From contig JAGMWU010000035.1 of NCBI GenBank assembly GCA_018697195.1, positions 744,001 through 808,000 of the forward strand: DNA of 64,000 nucleotides. Reading direction: 5' to 3'. Shown one piece after another: positions 22,801-37,800 of this stretch. Made by a program: the position numbers and the translations under genes. The stretch is from Certhia americana (lineage: Eukaryota > Chordata > Aves > Passeriformes > Certhiidae). Under the pieces are notes generated by a model. It worked only from the letters and a program-made list of their open reading frames with translations. It was not told the DNA's origin and did not search any database. Each line of letters starts with the position of its first letter. Within the stretch, counting starts at the first letter, position 1.

Positions 22801-25800
22801 ATTCTTCTGTAATTAGCAGAGATTTACTAACTGCCTACTCCTGGCACCCACAGCTTTCATCTATCACGTTCCACTTCCTCACAGAAGAGGAAAAGCTTGA
22901 AGTCCATGAAGAGAAGCTGAAGTGTTGTTACTGACTGTGGGGAGGGAGAAAACCCAAACAAAATTTTGACCATGTGACAGAGCTTTCTACTATAAACAGG
23001 TTTGTTTTTCCAACTCTTCTGTACATCAGCTTCTCCCTTTCCTGTACTATGGTATGCTAACTCTTAACCATGCCACAGTGAATACTTATACTTTTCTCAT
23101 AAATGACTCTTAAGGCTCCTCCCACTGGCACTTTCAGCCACACACTCTAGAATTCCAAAAGGATCTAATTTAAGCTAACTCTGATAAATCTTAGTTTCTC
23201 TCATTTTTCTTCCCATTTACTACAAAAATCCCAGTCAGGTCTCTACTCTCTCAGCCACATTCACAAAGCAGGGAAATGTACTTTCTTCACAAACCACACC
23301 CTTGCTACCTCCAGCCCAGTTTAGTTAGGTACTGCTACTTAGGATAATTTTCCCCTCATTGCCTAAACAGATGCGCCCCATTTTGAATAAATTCTGAGGC
23401 TGGGAACAAAACCAAGCAAACAACAACAACAACAACAAAAAAAAGCCATTATCTAAACCCATTTAGTTTTACCTTTCTCCTTCTGCTCTTCCACCTCTGC
23501 TGTCCACTTGCTGTTTCTTCTTTCACTATTTGAGAACTTTTTCTGGTTTACATTATCCACAGACTCTGTAGCAGCCTGACAGACTGACTGGTTCTGAAGA
23601 AGTTGACAAAAGCAGAAATATCACTTTATGTGATCAGTCCAGTGACACTTTACCACCATCTGCTATGATACTATTATGCCTTCATGACAAGTAATATTTA
23701 TGGCTGTGAGAGGGAGAAAGAGAAGAGGGGGAGTCTGGCTCAGTATCCTGCAGGTTCATGCACCCTTTCTCATTCATTGATACATTTTGCCAAGCACTCT
23801 TTACGGCATTCGTGTCACCAGCTGACGTGACAAAATCTGTTTCAGTGAGACAATAAATTACATCCTCCTCCTGCACGTGAGCAAATACAACAACCTGTTA
23901 CTCTTGGGGGAGAGAACAACCTCTAGCCCTTAGGCTTCAGTCTTTCACCTAGTTATTCTTCCCAGCCTTGTTCTTGTTTCTGTTTGCCTAGGATTTAAAC
24001 CCAAAAAGCTCTGCCCATCTCTAGAACAAACATACGTGGAGAGATCTTTACCCACAGGATCTGCTCACTTCCCTGGATGTACTGAGACTCCCACCCACTT
24101 TCATTATAACTGCATCAACAGAATGATCTCTTCAAAATCCTACAGCTACAGATGCTCATGTGTCTCCCATATTTGCACACCTAAAACACTGTGCGGTGGA
24201 TGTTCAATTATTCCCAGGATAAACTACTATGTGTATTTTCTTATCTTTAACATACATCATTGTAGATACCTGCATTTCTAATTACAAAGTGAGTGCAAAA
24301 TAACTATCTCTAATTTTTGAATCGCAGTGTGATTCAAGGACAGCAAACCAATGGCTAATGACAGGTTCAAAGCCAAGTACTGGAAGTGCACTGATAATGA
24401 CAAGGAACAGAGCATACATTGCAAAGAGCAGGAAAAGCCTGTTCATCCCGCTGCTGGATCTCATAAAGGGAACGAGACTCCTCTATGGCCTGCTTCTCCC
24501 TGCGCTCCTCCGGAGACAGCCCAAAGTAGTTACAGTCCCTGCTGCCATGGCTCAGCTCCTCACTGCGCTCACGCTCCGCTTTCCTGCGCAGGAAAAAAGG
24601 AAGCAGGACTAAGAAATCCCGGGTCAAACCCAATACAAAGTTGTGGGCTAGGAGGGAAAAAAGAAGATGCAATGATGGAAATAGAAACTCTGCTGCAGCA
24701 GCCCAAGGAATCCAAAGGTCACTGCCAACAAACGCAGGCAAAACGCTCTTCTCGTACTCCTTTCAAGTGGTAAGTCAAAATAGAAAGCAATCCCCTATGA
24801 CAGGTTCAGCAGATGCTGAGGGAAGATCTTAGCTGTGCCCAAGAAGCACTTGCAACATTATTTTAGTCCCAACCAAAAAGAAAAACAAGTATAGCAAAAC
24901 CCACACTAACATCTGCTTCCCAAAAAAAAAAAAAAAATTATTATTTTTCCCATGCTTGTGTGCATTCTTAAGGACTTGGGGACACTTCCTAAGAATTCAA
25001 TGGCAACATATTTCAAAAGAGTACGCTGGAAGCACCTGAAGCAAGCACCTGGACTTCCAGAAGCTCAGTCAAGAGTTCAAGTCAAGGAAGATGTTGTTTG
25101 CAGATTTACCTTGCAGACTGGGAAGGATTCCTGCCTGGAGCTTTTTGCTCAGTTGAGGTCTGATGAGGTTGGGGCCCAGAACACAAGAACTGGTGCTGCC
25201 TGGTTCCCACAGTATGCTGAAGTCGAGGAGGTAGTGCTGACTGGGGTTTGATTGACTTGCTCTGATTCTTTGGCCCTCTGCACTCTGCATCTGGGATAAC
25301 AACGTGGAAACAGGTAAGGCTTTTGTTTTAATCATATTTTTAAGCTCTTTGGGACAAAACATATGCCAAAGATCCTGCCACACAAAGACAGGTACAGTCC
25401 TACCAGGCTGAGCATTCTGCCCCCACGTTGGGTAAAACTTTTTTATCTTCTTCCCTGGCACAGTGTTCCAGCCCTCCATAGGAGAGGTCTGTGGAAGAGG
25501 TTTAAGGCTCTTCAGTGAGACAGCATGCCTACAAAACAAGGAATTATGGAGGTAATAATATCTTAAAAGACCAGACTGGAGCTTGCATAAATTAATAGTA
25601 CATGTTCACTAATACTGACACTACTTTCCATTTTTGAGACTATTGCATTCAAAGTCCTTTGCATTTAAGCAACGTGTAGAACAGCAAACCCTTTTATTTT
25701 TTCGTTTTTACACAAAACTGGTAAGTTAACACAAACTTATCCAGTAAATAATGATCAGCCATTTGTGAAGTGACTATTGTAATGTCTTCAGGGCAGACAG

Positions 25801-28800
25801 AAAAAGAGAATGATCCCAAAAAGCAATATACTTAGATAAAAGCAATACTTAGATAAATTTATAACCAATGCTACAATAGGTGACAAGATTGAAAGATGTT
25901 ACATTGATGGTGTATATCCCAAAACAATTACTGCCTATTTAATTGAGGGTGCTGGAAGATGGTCCGAGAAACTGTTTACATAATTTGAAAGGCAGACATT
26001 CAAACAGGTTAAATTCCAATTTAAAAAGAGTTCAAACTGCAAGGTAATTTTCAGATCTCGTATTTTTTTTTTAAATGGTGATCAAATGAGATAAATGGGC
26101 ATCTTTCTCATTTACCTTGTTTGAAAGTGCTTCCTCTTCCCCAGCTACAATCAGTGTGGGGTTTTTTTGACCCAGAAGTCATAGCAGAGATTGGGATGCT
26201 TCAAACTGCTCTCTCCCTGTCCCCTCCCCACCAAAACACCCCAACAAACAAAAAACCCCACCCCACACAACCAAAACACAACAAATCCAAATCCATCAAA
26301 TCCACAACCCACAACAACAACTTTAAACACTTCTTTATCCCAGGCAGGGCAAAGATGATGCTGATCTAAACAGCATCACTTCATTTCTATGTATGAAAGC
26401 AGACAGAGCTACTCAACCACCAGAGGAGCTCAGTGCTTTAATTGATCTTTCAATACAAAAAGCTTGTCACAAATCTAGCACCTAATTATTAAGTACAAGC
26501 AACATCTTATTAGCCTGGTGTCAATCTGTTTAAGATTGAATCTTGTGCACAAAAAATAAAACTAAATAATTATTAATGCAGTTACCATTCTACTCTGCAA
26601 GTAATACCCAGACTACTTGGCACTTCAGAAAAAAGTATGAAGTGATAATCAATTTTTCCTTTTTTTAATAGTATGCTGTGTTCTTAACAAATCTGTGGCA
26701 GTACTGCTCCAAGTAAACAAACAGATATATTTCAGGGGCTGAAGTTTACTCTGAACCAAAGTAATGTTTTGTTCAGTTTGGTGCTCCCTTCCAAAAGAGA
26801 TTAAGCACTCACTTTGCTCCAAGCTCTTCTACAAATACAACAACTGGCCCACTCTCTGAAAAAACTTCTTGAATATGGGCGTTATAAAATTTCCCATTAT
26901 GGTCTAAGCGCACCTGTAAAGAACAAGGGTAAGAAAAAAAAGTGAATAAGCTCCAAAGATGACTGTGAGACAAGGAAATGTTTTAAAATATCAATAATGT
27001 TAGAAACAGAATTTATCCTCTGGACAGCAGAAGACCTAAGAAATACACATCACAGTTCAGTAAATGAATTAAAAGCCAATCTTCAACCCCTATTGCTTCT
27101 TCAAAAGGAATATTAAAATACTATTAAAACAAACATACACAGAACACTAAACAAACATCCCACAAACAGCTTGCTGGGGAACACAACTTACACTGCTTAA
27201 TGAAATATGCTTTTCAAAACCACATGAGAAAGTTAAAAGCAATCAGTGCAGCCAGACTTTTCAGCTTTACTGAAAAACACTCTCACAATAAAACTCAAAG
27301 GTTTTCCCTATTAAAATCCACTTCACTTCAGTGAAATGTAGTCTAATTAGGAGCATAATGAACACCAATTACTTCGGAGTTATTCTTCAGAAAGTTTCTT
27401 TTAAGAACAACCAAAAAAGTTCTTTGGACATGATCATAGTGTTAGCTGTCTGACTGACATTCTATGTTCTTAAAATTCTTCCGTTGAATGAAAAATAAAT
27501 TTCTTCAAGTTTTACTACAGTATTTGGCTTTACAATTGTATTAATCTGGTCATCTCTAATTTTCATTGCTATTCACTTCATGTTTTCTTCCCATGTTTTT
27601 ATACTATGTATTTATTGTTTTGACACATACATATAAAATTTGGCAGAGAGAATATGTTAATTACCAGAGTGTTTTCTCCTCAAAAAATCTGTACCCTTGA
27701 ATAAATACTACACAAGACAGCCTTAGGGTCTTAAATGCAAATTTTAAGCCTGTACTATTAAGCAATAAATACTCAACTCAGTATTAAGTTTGTTTGGTTT
27801 GGGGGCCAGGGGGTTGAGGGCTTGTGTCTTTGTGCAGTTATTTTGTGGTTGGGGCTTTTTTCAGGGTTGGAGACGTGGAGACATTTTGCAGTTTAGTCAC
27901 TATGGCTGATTCCATTACACAAACAAAAAAGCACAAACTGAAAGCCCCTGTGCTGCATGATCAGCCCAACTGAGTATTTTGTCATTAACATTCATAACTT
28001 TAATAGGTGGTCAACTGTCCTAGAAATAAACACATTTAGCTGAGTACCACCAGTTTAATTAACACACTTAAGGAGATTAATCTACAAACTGAAAACTGAA
28101 TGGCAAACCTTGCTTCTTCTTAAGCAGCAACACTTAACAGAAATCTTATTAGAATCTGAAGACCAATTGTGAAACACACTTGCAACACCCTGAGAGGAAG
28201 AACCGCCCAAGACCTCAGGATCTGCAGTAACTAAAGCAAGCTGTACTTCTTTACTTGGAAGTCTTCACTTCTGAGATTTTATCAAAGTCAATATACAAAG
28301 AATAATCACTATCTCTAGTGTCAAACACAAATACATGGGTCTACAGTTCTGAGGCTCCAAATCATCTTATTACATATAGTCTTGGAGTTAACCATGTGGG
28401 ATTTTAATGGAGCAAAATGGCACTGATCAGTTGTATGTATGCTGTAATCTCACTGCCAACAATTAAAGAACAAGCATATTCTCAGCTGACAACACAAGCC
28501 AAGAGTATTTAGAAAGCAACGATATCAAAACAGTTAATTAAGAGGGGAAATTAAAATCTTGAACAAAATATTAACGTGTCTATAAACTACAATTCAATAT
28601 TACTTACTTTACATTTATCTCCAATGGAGTATTGCATGCCAGCAGCAATAGAGAAATCTTGTTTTTGCTGATCTGTAAATACAGAAGCAGTAATATACTG
28701 TTAATTTAAATATATCAAAAGGATTATCTTCTTGATGCAGTAAAAATGCAAACCAGGTGTTCAGGCACTAAATGTGCTCACCGACCCACGTGAGGAAAAC

Positions 28801-31800
28801 CAAACTAACCCCAAACTGCCACCTGCATCAGTTCTTCAAGAGGGCTTCACTTCACACAGCTTGCAAAAGCTGCAACTTTGAAGTATTCTGTTACTCACCC
28901 CATTCGGATCGGAGCCAAACATCGTATTCAACGTTTCTGTAAACCAAGGGATCAAGCGATTTCAGAACCTTTTTAGGCAACACCAATGAGGTGGGATTCC
29001 CATTGCTCTCAAGGTGCTGCATGGAACAGAACAAAGTGCTAAATGGTCAACTACACAGACATGTCCAGCTTTGCATTTTTCTAACACTGTGCTCAAGCCT
29101 TGTACTGAAATATAGAAATGCTGAAAACACATCGAGCATAAAGAGCTTTGAAAAAAAAAATTAAATGGTTTTCTTTTTACTATGCCAGAAAAAAACTAAG
29201 AACTAAAAACGACAGCACTAAAAAAGATACCATCCACCTCTGAGCACATCAAAAACATACATTACTTTCCAAAGAAACAGGCAGCTTTTATTACATTAAC
29301 AGGCAGGATATTACATGTTAGTAAAGCTATTAACTCAAGAGTCTCTCACTAACATTAAACATTAAAAAATATAACCAAGTACAAGTTATTAGAAGGAAAA
29401 TAAATCTCGAAGGATAAATACCTTGTTGCCAGAAAGAGACTTCATTCCATTCATATCACTAACTGTTGTAGCTTTACTTCTGTAATAGGACAGAGGCAAG
29501 TTATATTTTCATAATGAATTACAGCATTACTAAGGCCTGAAAATCAGGTAAGACACATCTAAAAAGGGATAAAAACAGTAATACTACCATTCTCTATGCA
29601 ATAAGCATATCACAGAATATCTTCATCTTTTGAAGTGAAAAACCTGTCTTTAAAATAAAATAAATAAAATAAAAACTGTATTTTTAACTTTCTTTGATAA
29701 AGAAATAAGATTTTGGGTCTAAGTACAAGTTTTAGGAAGTCTATCTTTGCACGCTTTGTTGTCACTTTGAAAAAAAAAAGCAAGGGCTGGAAAACCAGGG
29801 AAACAAAAGTCCTCTTAAAATTTTTGCAACTACATGAGGCAAACATTGCAGAAGTAGACATAAAAAAACCCTCAAAACCTTAACTTACTCCACTGGTTAA
29901 CTTTCATCAGGCACTTTAATTTACTCTTATTTTCTACACCTGATACCACTGGAAAAATACTTTCCACAGTAAAAGTCACAAGTATTTTTCCTGAGAGTAG
30001 GCAACTCTCAGCATTAACTTCTCCCAAAACTACTGCACTTAATAACAACATAATTGAAAAGTTTGTATTTCTAAAATGAAAAGAATCTTCTGGAAAACTA
30101 GCTGAGGAAACATGCTGAAGTCAACTTTAAGACAAGTAAAAGACTCAGGACATTATAAACTCAGCATAAGTGTCTGTAATTTGTGTTAACCGGGTCAAGA
30201 GTCACATACACACATGCCAGCCCCTGCCTTATAGGACATATGGTTTAAATCAAAAACATTGAGTTCCACAGTTTCCAGTGAGCATATAACCTTCTTTTCA
30301 AAGGTGCTAAAGAAACTAGCAGGATATTTTCTTAGGAATCCCAAAGACGCAGGTTAAGGCTACTGCATTTGAAAAGAAAGGAAAAGAAAGACTTCTATTA
30401 ACTGACATTTAGCTGTAGTAATTGTTTCCCGAGGCAGAAATACTTTGTATTTAAATTGGCAACATTCCCTAGTATTTTTTTTCCAAACAGGAAAATAAGC
30501 TAATCCCTTTCCCAGAACTTCTTTTTTCCTGCAATGATTTCCATCATCTTCCTTTCTGTTGTTTTCAACCTGTAGGAGAAACCAGCTCCCAACAGCTCAA
30601 AGAACTTCTTCTGCCACATGCCACACAGCAGAGCCCTAGGGAAGGACTGTAACAATCAGTGGGAAGAAGGGACACGATCCACTGATGCAGCATCATCTCC
30701 ACACTTTCAGTGGAATTTCATACAAGCCAGAGTTAGGAACCCCATTAAATAGAAGAAAACCTGCCAATATGTAAGCACAAAAATGGCTCTGTGAATGACT
30801 GTGCAAAAGGAGTCAGGTCAAAATCTCCAAGCTTGCTAGAGCATCCAGCAAAAACAATACAAATCCACTTTCTTATGATCAAGATCAAACTGGAGCAAGC
30901 TCTATCTGTATGCCTCCATTCACCTTAAGCAGGTATTCCAGCCCCCAGATGTGGAAGCCACACAAGTTGGATCAGATTCCTGTAACTCTACTCAGCTGCA
31001 GAGTAAGCCAAGTCATTCTCACAGAGTTTACCATGCCAGAATGGCACACTGACAGCTCTCCCAGGGAATTCTGCTACTCTAAACAGGAAGAGGCACGTGT
31101 TGCAATGGCAATAACCCATTATGTAAAGAGACTCAAAGCTAGACTACAGGAAGAACAGAGAAAGGTCAAAAGCCTTAGGTAAGTGAAGATTACACATTAC
31201 ATTCTTTCACACTTCTAATCCTACCTCTTTGTGCTTCTATTTTTAGTAATTTTTAAACATTTTCAATCCTGTTGGATTCTACTACCCACCAGAAATTCAG
31301 AAAACTCATTTAACCTGTGTTCACAGGCAACTTTTCAGTTTCATTTACCTGTAGTTGTCCTCTTCCGAATCTGAAGCAGACACTTCGCTGCTCCCGTTAC
31401 TTTCCTCTGTCACACCAACTTCACTTAGTTCTGCCATGATTTTCTTTACATCCATATCAAACACTTTCTCATAGAGCAGCTCGTACAGCAGAGCTAGGGA
31501 ACAGGAGGAGAAAGTGGAAGAACAAAACAAATTACCAGCTAAATCAGGTTTTATTCCACCATTTCAGATGGCAATCATATGGTCATTGACAACTCAAACT
31601 GAAAACCAAGCTACTGAAAATGACATACAGAGCCTTTTCCTGAAACTTGTACTGATAGATTTAAGATTTTTGGTAAAAATCTGTTTGTAACTAACAGCTT
31701 AGTACTTACACTGGCACAGAGCAGCCTTCTCTGCATACTCTATGGGATACACAATATCATAGTGGTTTCCATTTGAGAAGCACAGCAATACCTATTAAAA

Positions 31801-34800
31801 AAAAAATCACATGGATATTTTAGGCTTTGCATCCCACTTGATTTTTCATAACCACTACCTTTAAATTCAATTTAAGGCACCCATTTGCTTTGTTATCCCT
31901 CAGGATCTCAATGTATCAATAAAACAATCAAAATGTTTGGTGGATGTCCTTTCAATCAAGCAGAATTTGAAAAAAAGCAAAAAAAAATTTTAAGACAGAG
32001 ACTAGTGCCTGAAAATTGATTTTCCCAGAATTTTGTATTAGTAGGAAGACATGCCACACCCTAAACACATCCCACCTATTTAAAAAGAAGTGTTACATGT
32101 ATTAACAAAACATCTGCATTAAACATGTACAAAATAAATTGCTAAAATTGAATTCTCAGAACATTTCATTGTGTTTAATAATAAAATTCACATGCAATTG
32201 AATGTTGTCTACTTGCTGTTTATAAAGTAGTCTTACTTCAGCATGTCCAATAGCCATAAATTTTTTTTTATCTTTTTTTTTTTACCTTATCAGAAAAGCC
32301 ATTTTCAGTTACACGTGAAGGAGAAGCATTGGGCTCCTGGTATATTATGAAATCTTTCCTGGGGGAAAAAAAAAAAGTAGCAGTGAAGAATTTATTTTAA
32401 AAACAGTATCAATAAAAATTTGAGCATTGAAGTCAAATTCAAGGAAGATACATAACCACAGAAAACACCTAGTGGTTTCTCTGCTATAATCAATCTCTAT
32501 CATGATTTTAAACTTAAATATTTTCTCTCTCTCGCTTTCATCCACAGGGTTCTCTTAAGAGTTTTTTGCTTAGCAACCTGTCACTTCCTTCAACTTCTTC
32601 CTCACACAGTCAAAACTGTTAGCAGTCTTGCAAAGTAATTGAGTATATTCAGTTTCTGGATTAAAAAAAAACAAAACCAACTTTTTACAACCACTCAGAA
32701 AAAGCAATTCTGAGAGGAAAACAAGACCCACCCACTTCAGGGAGCAAAGAAATATTTACTAGATAACCAACCTATATTTGTGAGAGGTCTGAGGAGTGAA
32801 AGCGAAATCAAACCAATGTATACTGAATTTCTATTCTATGCTTGAAAAGTCTGAAAGTCACTTATTGGAACAGAACAGGAAATTCTTACTTCCCTTGAGT
32901 CTGCCAGCAAGCAGGAGAGGGAGCAATTCTTTCCTCCTACCTCCACCACTATTCCTACTTTCCCCAAGACTCTAAATTGTCTTTTCATTTCAATTTCAGA
33001 AGCCTGTCTTCCCAAAACAAGCACAGCAATAACTATCCCTGTGTAGTGTTTCACCTCTGCAGTGAAATATTACATAAAAGTTGCATCTGTGCCACAAAAC
33101 CCTCCTGGATGCTTTCAATGGAAATTTTAAAAACCCACTACTATCAGCCAGGATTTGCCTCTATTCATTTATCAGCTCTGGCCTTGGACACCAGGTGTGG
33201 CATGACTGCAAAATAAACGACTCCTGTTTATGAGAACGCATTCCTCATGACCAGAAATACAATAGATCGTGACCATCCAGTTTCTGATGTGATTAAGCAT
33301 CCAATTCTGACTTAAATTGAGTTATAACCCTCTACAACCTGGCTCAGTGTAACCATCAGACCTTCCCACTAAGCCTCTTGAGCCAAGCTTTGCTCTGACT
33401 TGCAGCTCAGTCCTCCCCCATCCATGCAGGACACACAACTCTGAGCTGGCACAAAATGCAAAGATAGAACACCATGCAATTTCCCACACGTATCACTCAA
33501 AAGTGCCCAAAGGTAATATTTAACTAGTTTGATTCTGTCCTCTTATCAGCTGTCCCATCAATAGACAAAGCCATTAATTTACATTAAATGTTTTGAAATT
33601 CTGAATTTTTAATGGCTTTATAAACAGCAGATAGTGAAGATGCTGTGGATTACTCACTCCCTTGCACCATAATTAGAAAGCAGTTATAAATATTCAGCAC
33701 ATTGTTTCTCACTACTTTGTGAAGGTTTAGTAGATAGGAAAAGGGTACAGCTTGCCTATGAGCAACAGGGTTAGTACTAAAGCCATGGTGAGAAACAAGA
33801 AAAGCAATTTTAACAGAAAAACTAGAATATTAACAAAATACAAACTCTATGAGATTACCCACAACTGGCTGTGGAGGTGAGATACATGGCATTATTGCAA
33901 ACCTGTATTCACATCCCAGATTAAATGTCATTTTCTAAACTCACTTTTCTATTTTTATTTAATGCCTTGACAGCTGCACTTTTCAAATATATTTATCATT
34001 TTATGGATGACTATGGTATGGTATAACATAACTCTACCTTTGTTTTTCCAACTGATTTACTCACAAAACAACAGAAATTATCTCAGTAAAACATATTGAA
34101 AGGTTTTCTTACTTGTACATAAGAGAAAGGGCACTTATTTCTACTTGTCCAACCCATTCCTGTATTGAAAACAAAAAAAAACTAAGTTGAAACAAATACA
34201 CAATCCTCGTAAGCAATCAAGAGATGCAAGAAATCATTGTTGAAAATAAAGATATAAACAATGAATCTGGAGTTCAGCAAGACATAAAAACACAGTTCCC
34301 CAAATCATTTTACAGCAGAGAGTACATACATAAAACTACATATTCATGTAATTCAAAGACCTCCAAAGCTCAATCAAAAACACTTCAGAGGAAAAAAAAA
34401 TCCAATTAGCCATCAACTTCAACAGAAACACTTGCTTTCTATTAAAAATCAAGTTAAACATACCTGTGGATTTTCCAGACTTTTTAAATAATCTTCAAAT
34501 GGCCCCTCTATGAACTGTATATAAAAAAAAAAAAAAAAAAAAACCAGCAGTAATTAGTCATTTTTAATAGTGCAGCATATGGAATCCCCAACCTGTGGCC
34601 CACTGTTCCAATGGGAATGCACCATTGGAAATGGAAGTCTTCCCTGCCCTCAAAAAGCTTATAACCTAAATGTAAAGGGATGTTGAGAGGAAGGAATGAA
34701 AAGTTAAACACATAGGTTTGCCTTGCAGAAAAATAACCACATAAACAGCTTTCAAAATCATTGCACCAGTCAAAATAAACCAAACAAAACCACACAAAAA

Positions 34801-37800
34801 GAAACTCAGCAGCCAAATGGGGAATCTGGAAGAAAGCAAAGATGATCTCATGTAGATGTTTATGGGCAATTCATCTCAGGCATGCAGAGCATCACTAAAG
34901 AGAGGAATTGTGGACTTAAATTCAGGTTATCTTGTTAAATAAACAGCAATGGACAATCAGAAACAGGAGTCAGTGCCATAGTATGGAAGCAGTGGTAAGA
35001 TCTAGTACTACCAACTCATACAGAACTTTTTCCTCTGTTCTGTATCACCTCAAACTGCTTTTACTTTCAGCAAAGGATGCAAACAGGCTACACTTCAAGT
35101 GCCAACCCAAGAAAGCGATATTCAACTGCACTCCCTAAAGCATGAAGAGGCCAAATTCACATTTGCCAAGAGCAGAGAGAGATGCTGCAGTAGTTGAGAC
35201 AAATTCCAAGTGTTTCAGCAATACTGGCCACAGAGAGACTGCTTTTAAGAATTGCTCTTTAGTCACAATCTGCTTGATTTACTTGAAATAAATATCCACA
35301 GAGGTGCAAACCAAGAGGGAAATCCCTTTATGAACTTGAGCTACAAGCTAAATTACTCTTTACCCACAGTGATTAAGAAACAAGATAATAAGGAGAACTG
35401 AGTGGAGTAGTGAGATTAGAAGTTCTGCTTTAGCCATCCTGAAGTGAGAACTAACAAGCCTAACCCAATTTTTTAATTTAGATAGAATCAATCAGGTGTG
35501 AAGTTAAAAAGGTGGATCAGCCAGACATGATCACAGCCAGCAGTTACTTTTGTGTCAAAATTAAAAGACCTGAAGATAACGCACAAAAGGAAGAAAAGAA
35601 GGACATCAGGAAGTTCTCACAGGAAACTGAAGAGCTAGAGAATGAATGTAACACAGCAGCAATTCAAGATAACACTTCAAGAAAGGCTGAGGATAGAATG
35701 AAGGTGGTGGCTACACTCCTGAAATCTTGGTTCCAACAGTATCAGTGGAAAGCAAGACACAAAGCTGAAATTATGACAGAGAGAAGAGGAACTTCACGAA
35801 GCACCATCATGTCAATAGAACACAACTACTGAGGAGGCATCAAGTGAACATGAACCAGATTAGGGAAAGAGGCATTTGTTGTTTATGCTGTTTGGGTTTT
35901 TTAAAGAGAGATAGTGGTGTATTCCAGACAGAAAACACAAAGCAGAGTGGGAAACAGAGGCAGCAAAGGAGAGCAGCAGAGCTAAAGTGAGGTACCCATG
36001 GGAGAAAGAACACTGGGAAATGAGAACAAATATGAAACACCCACTCTCACAAGAAACTTAGAAAGGAGACTTTTCAGAAGGACAGCAAAGCCAGAGGAGA
36101 GGTAATACCTTGGGATAATGTTTGAGGGAAAAAAAAAAGAAAACTGGGACCAGGAGTTTGGATGAAAGAGACCAAATCAATACTAAAACCATTCTAAAAC
36201 CAGCTAAGGCTAACAAAGCAGGGATGGGAAACAACAATAAGGGAAACAGCATATACTTAAGAGTCAAAAAGGGCATGGCATTTCAAAACACTACAGAATG
36301 GAACAAGAGAACAGAAGGAAGAAGCAGATATTGGAGTGAGCGGGGTAATTCTGGAAAGAAAGGGATTAAAAAGTCAGCAGTGAAAAAATAAAGAAAAGAG
36401 ACATCTAAGAGTTAGGAACAACCAGAAAGAGTCAAGTCAGAGCAGCATTGTCCCAGAGATACCTGCTGTGTATTTTATATCATTAATTTCTGATAACTTC
36501 CACATTCATGTGATCACTCACATTTGAGTTGAGGGTACTACGTCAGAACTTACAGCATGAAGACACACCCTTATTCCTGCTTTCCTTCTCTTCCCTATAC
36601 CAGTGCATACCTAAAACAGGCTTTGTATTTTGGGTCTGGGTAAATTCAGAAAAGAAAAAGAGAGCAACAATCTTCTAGTAGCAAATCCTTACACAAACTC
36701 ACAGCCCTTTTGTCTGTCCTGGAAACCAGGTAACATATACACTAGAACCCATACAAACACAAACAGAAGCACCATTATTGATTAATGCTCTTTTAAAAGG
36801 AAGAGAAAAAAAAAAAAGAATTTGTAATGTTAACATAGACAGCATTGACAAAGTATAATGAATATCAACATATTTTACATCCATGGTTGATGAAAAGCTT
36901 AGTTACGGATGTTTAGGGGAAAAAACCTACAGTATCAATGCATAATAAACTGCAGACGCTGAAAAAAATTCACTAAGTTCATCAGTAAAATCCCTTATAT
37001 ATTGGAAAAGCAATCAATTAGCAAAACAAGAACAATTTATGACTTTTATTAAAGCAGGCATTATACTAAACTAAAATCCAGATTAAAGTAGCTTTACTAT
37101 AGAATACTGAAGATTAAGTTTGCTTTTCTTTCTTCACGAGCATTAAAAACTTCTCCCACACCACATCAGTCCAAAAACACACAAGTCTCTCAAGGCTTAT
37201 GAAAATGACTTACTACCACATATGTGCTAATTAAATTAAATAGCACCAACTGGTATCTAGCTACGAGGAATACTGCCACAAACACAGGGAGGTGCAGAAT
37301 ATACCAATGTGGAAAGAATAAAGCAGCTTTTCTTAAATGCTGACAAAGAAAACAAAAATACTTACTGCTTCAAACTTCTCCCTATTTTTCCGAAGATAGT
37401 CTACACAAGCCATCCGAACATCAATGTGCCGAGACTGAGAGTGCAACACCTACCAAAGGAGAAAGAGAACAAGGTGACATTGGATCCCAGGAGTTTTGAT
37501 GACAGGCAACAAATAATTAATGACTGCTGTCTAAACACAGGCTTGGAAATACTCTAGTTTTATTTTTAAGAATATTTAATATGCATACTCCTTCAGCAGC
37601 AACATCTTCAGGCAAGTCAAACCTCAATTACTTAATAAAAAATTAAGTAACTGCAGAATTCACTGGTTTGCTAAATTCAAACCTTCAATTTCATGAGGAT
37701 TTACGAAGCAAATGAATACCATTTATTGTTAACCTTTAACTGCCTCCTTTGTAAAAGACTTCAGTTAATTGAAGAGAGCAACAGCAGGAATGGATGAGGA

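Noticed and set aside
25069..25539. A 156-codon continuous minus-strand frame over OTUD4 exons 12 and 13
   Set aside because: It reads through an intron. The correct protein uses a splice at 25404/25290, and the frame in exon 13 differs.
35512..35832. A 106-codon plus-strand, lysine/glutamate-rich frame in OTUD4 intron 2
   Set aside because: It has no recognisable domain, is antisense in an intron, and is typical of A-rich DNA that reads as Lys/Glu.
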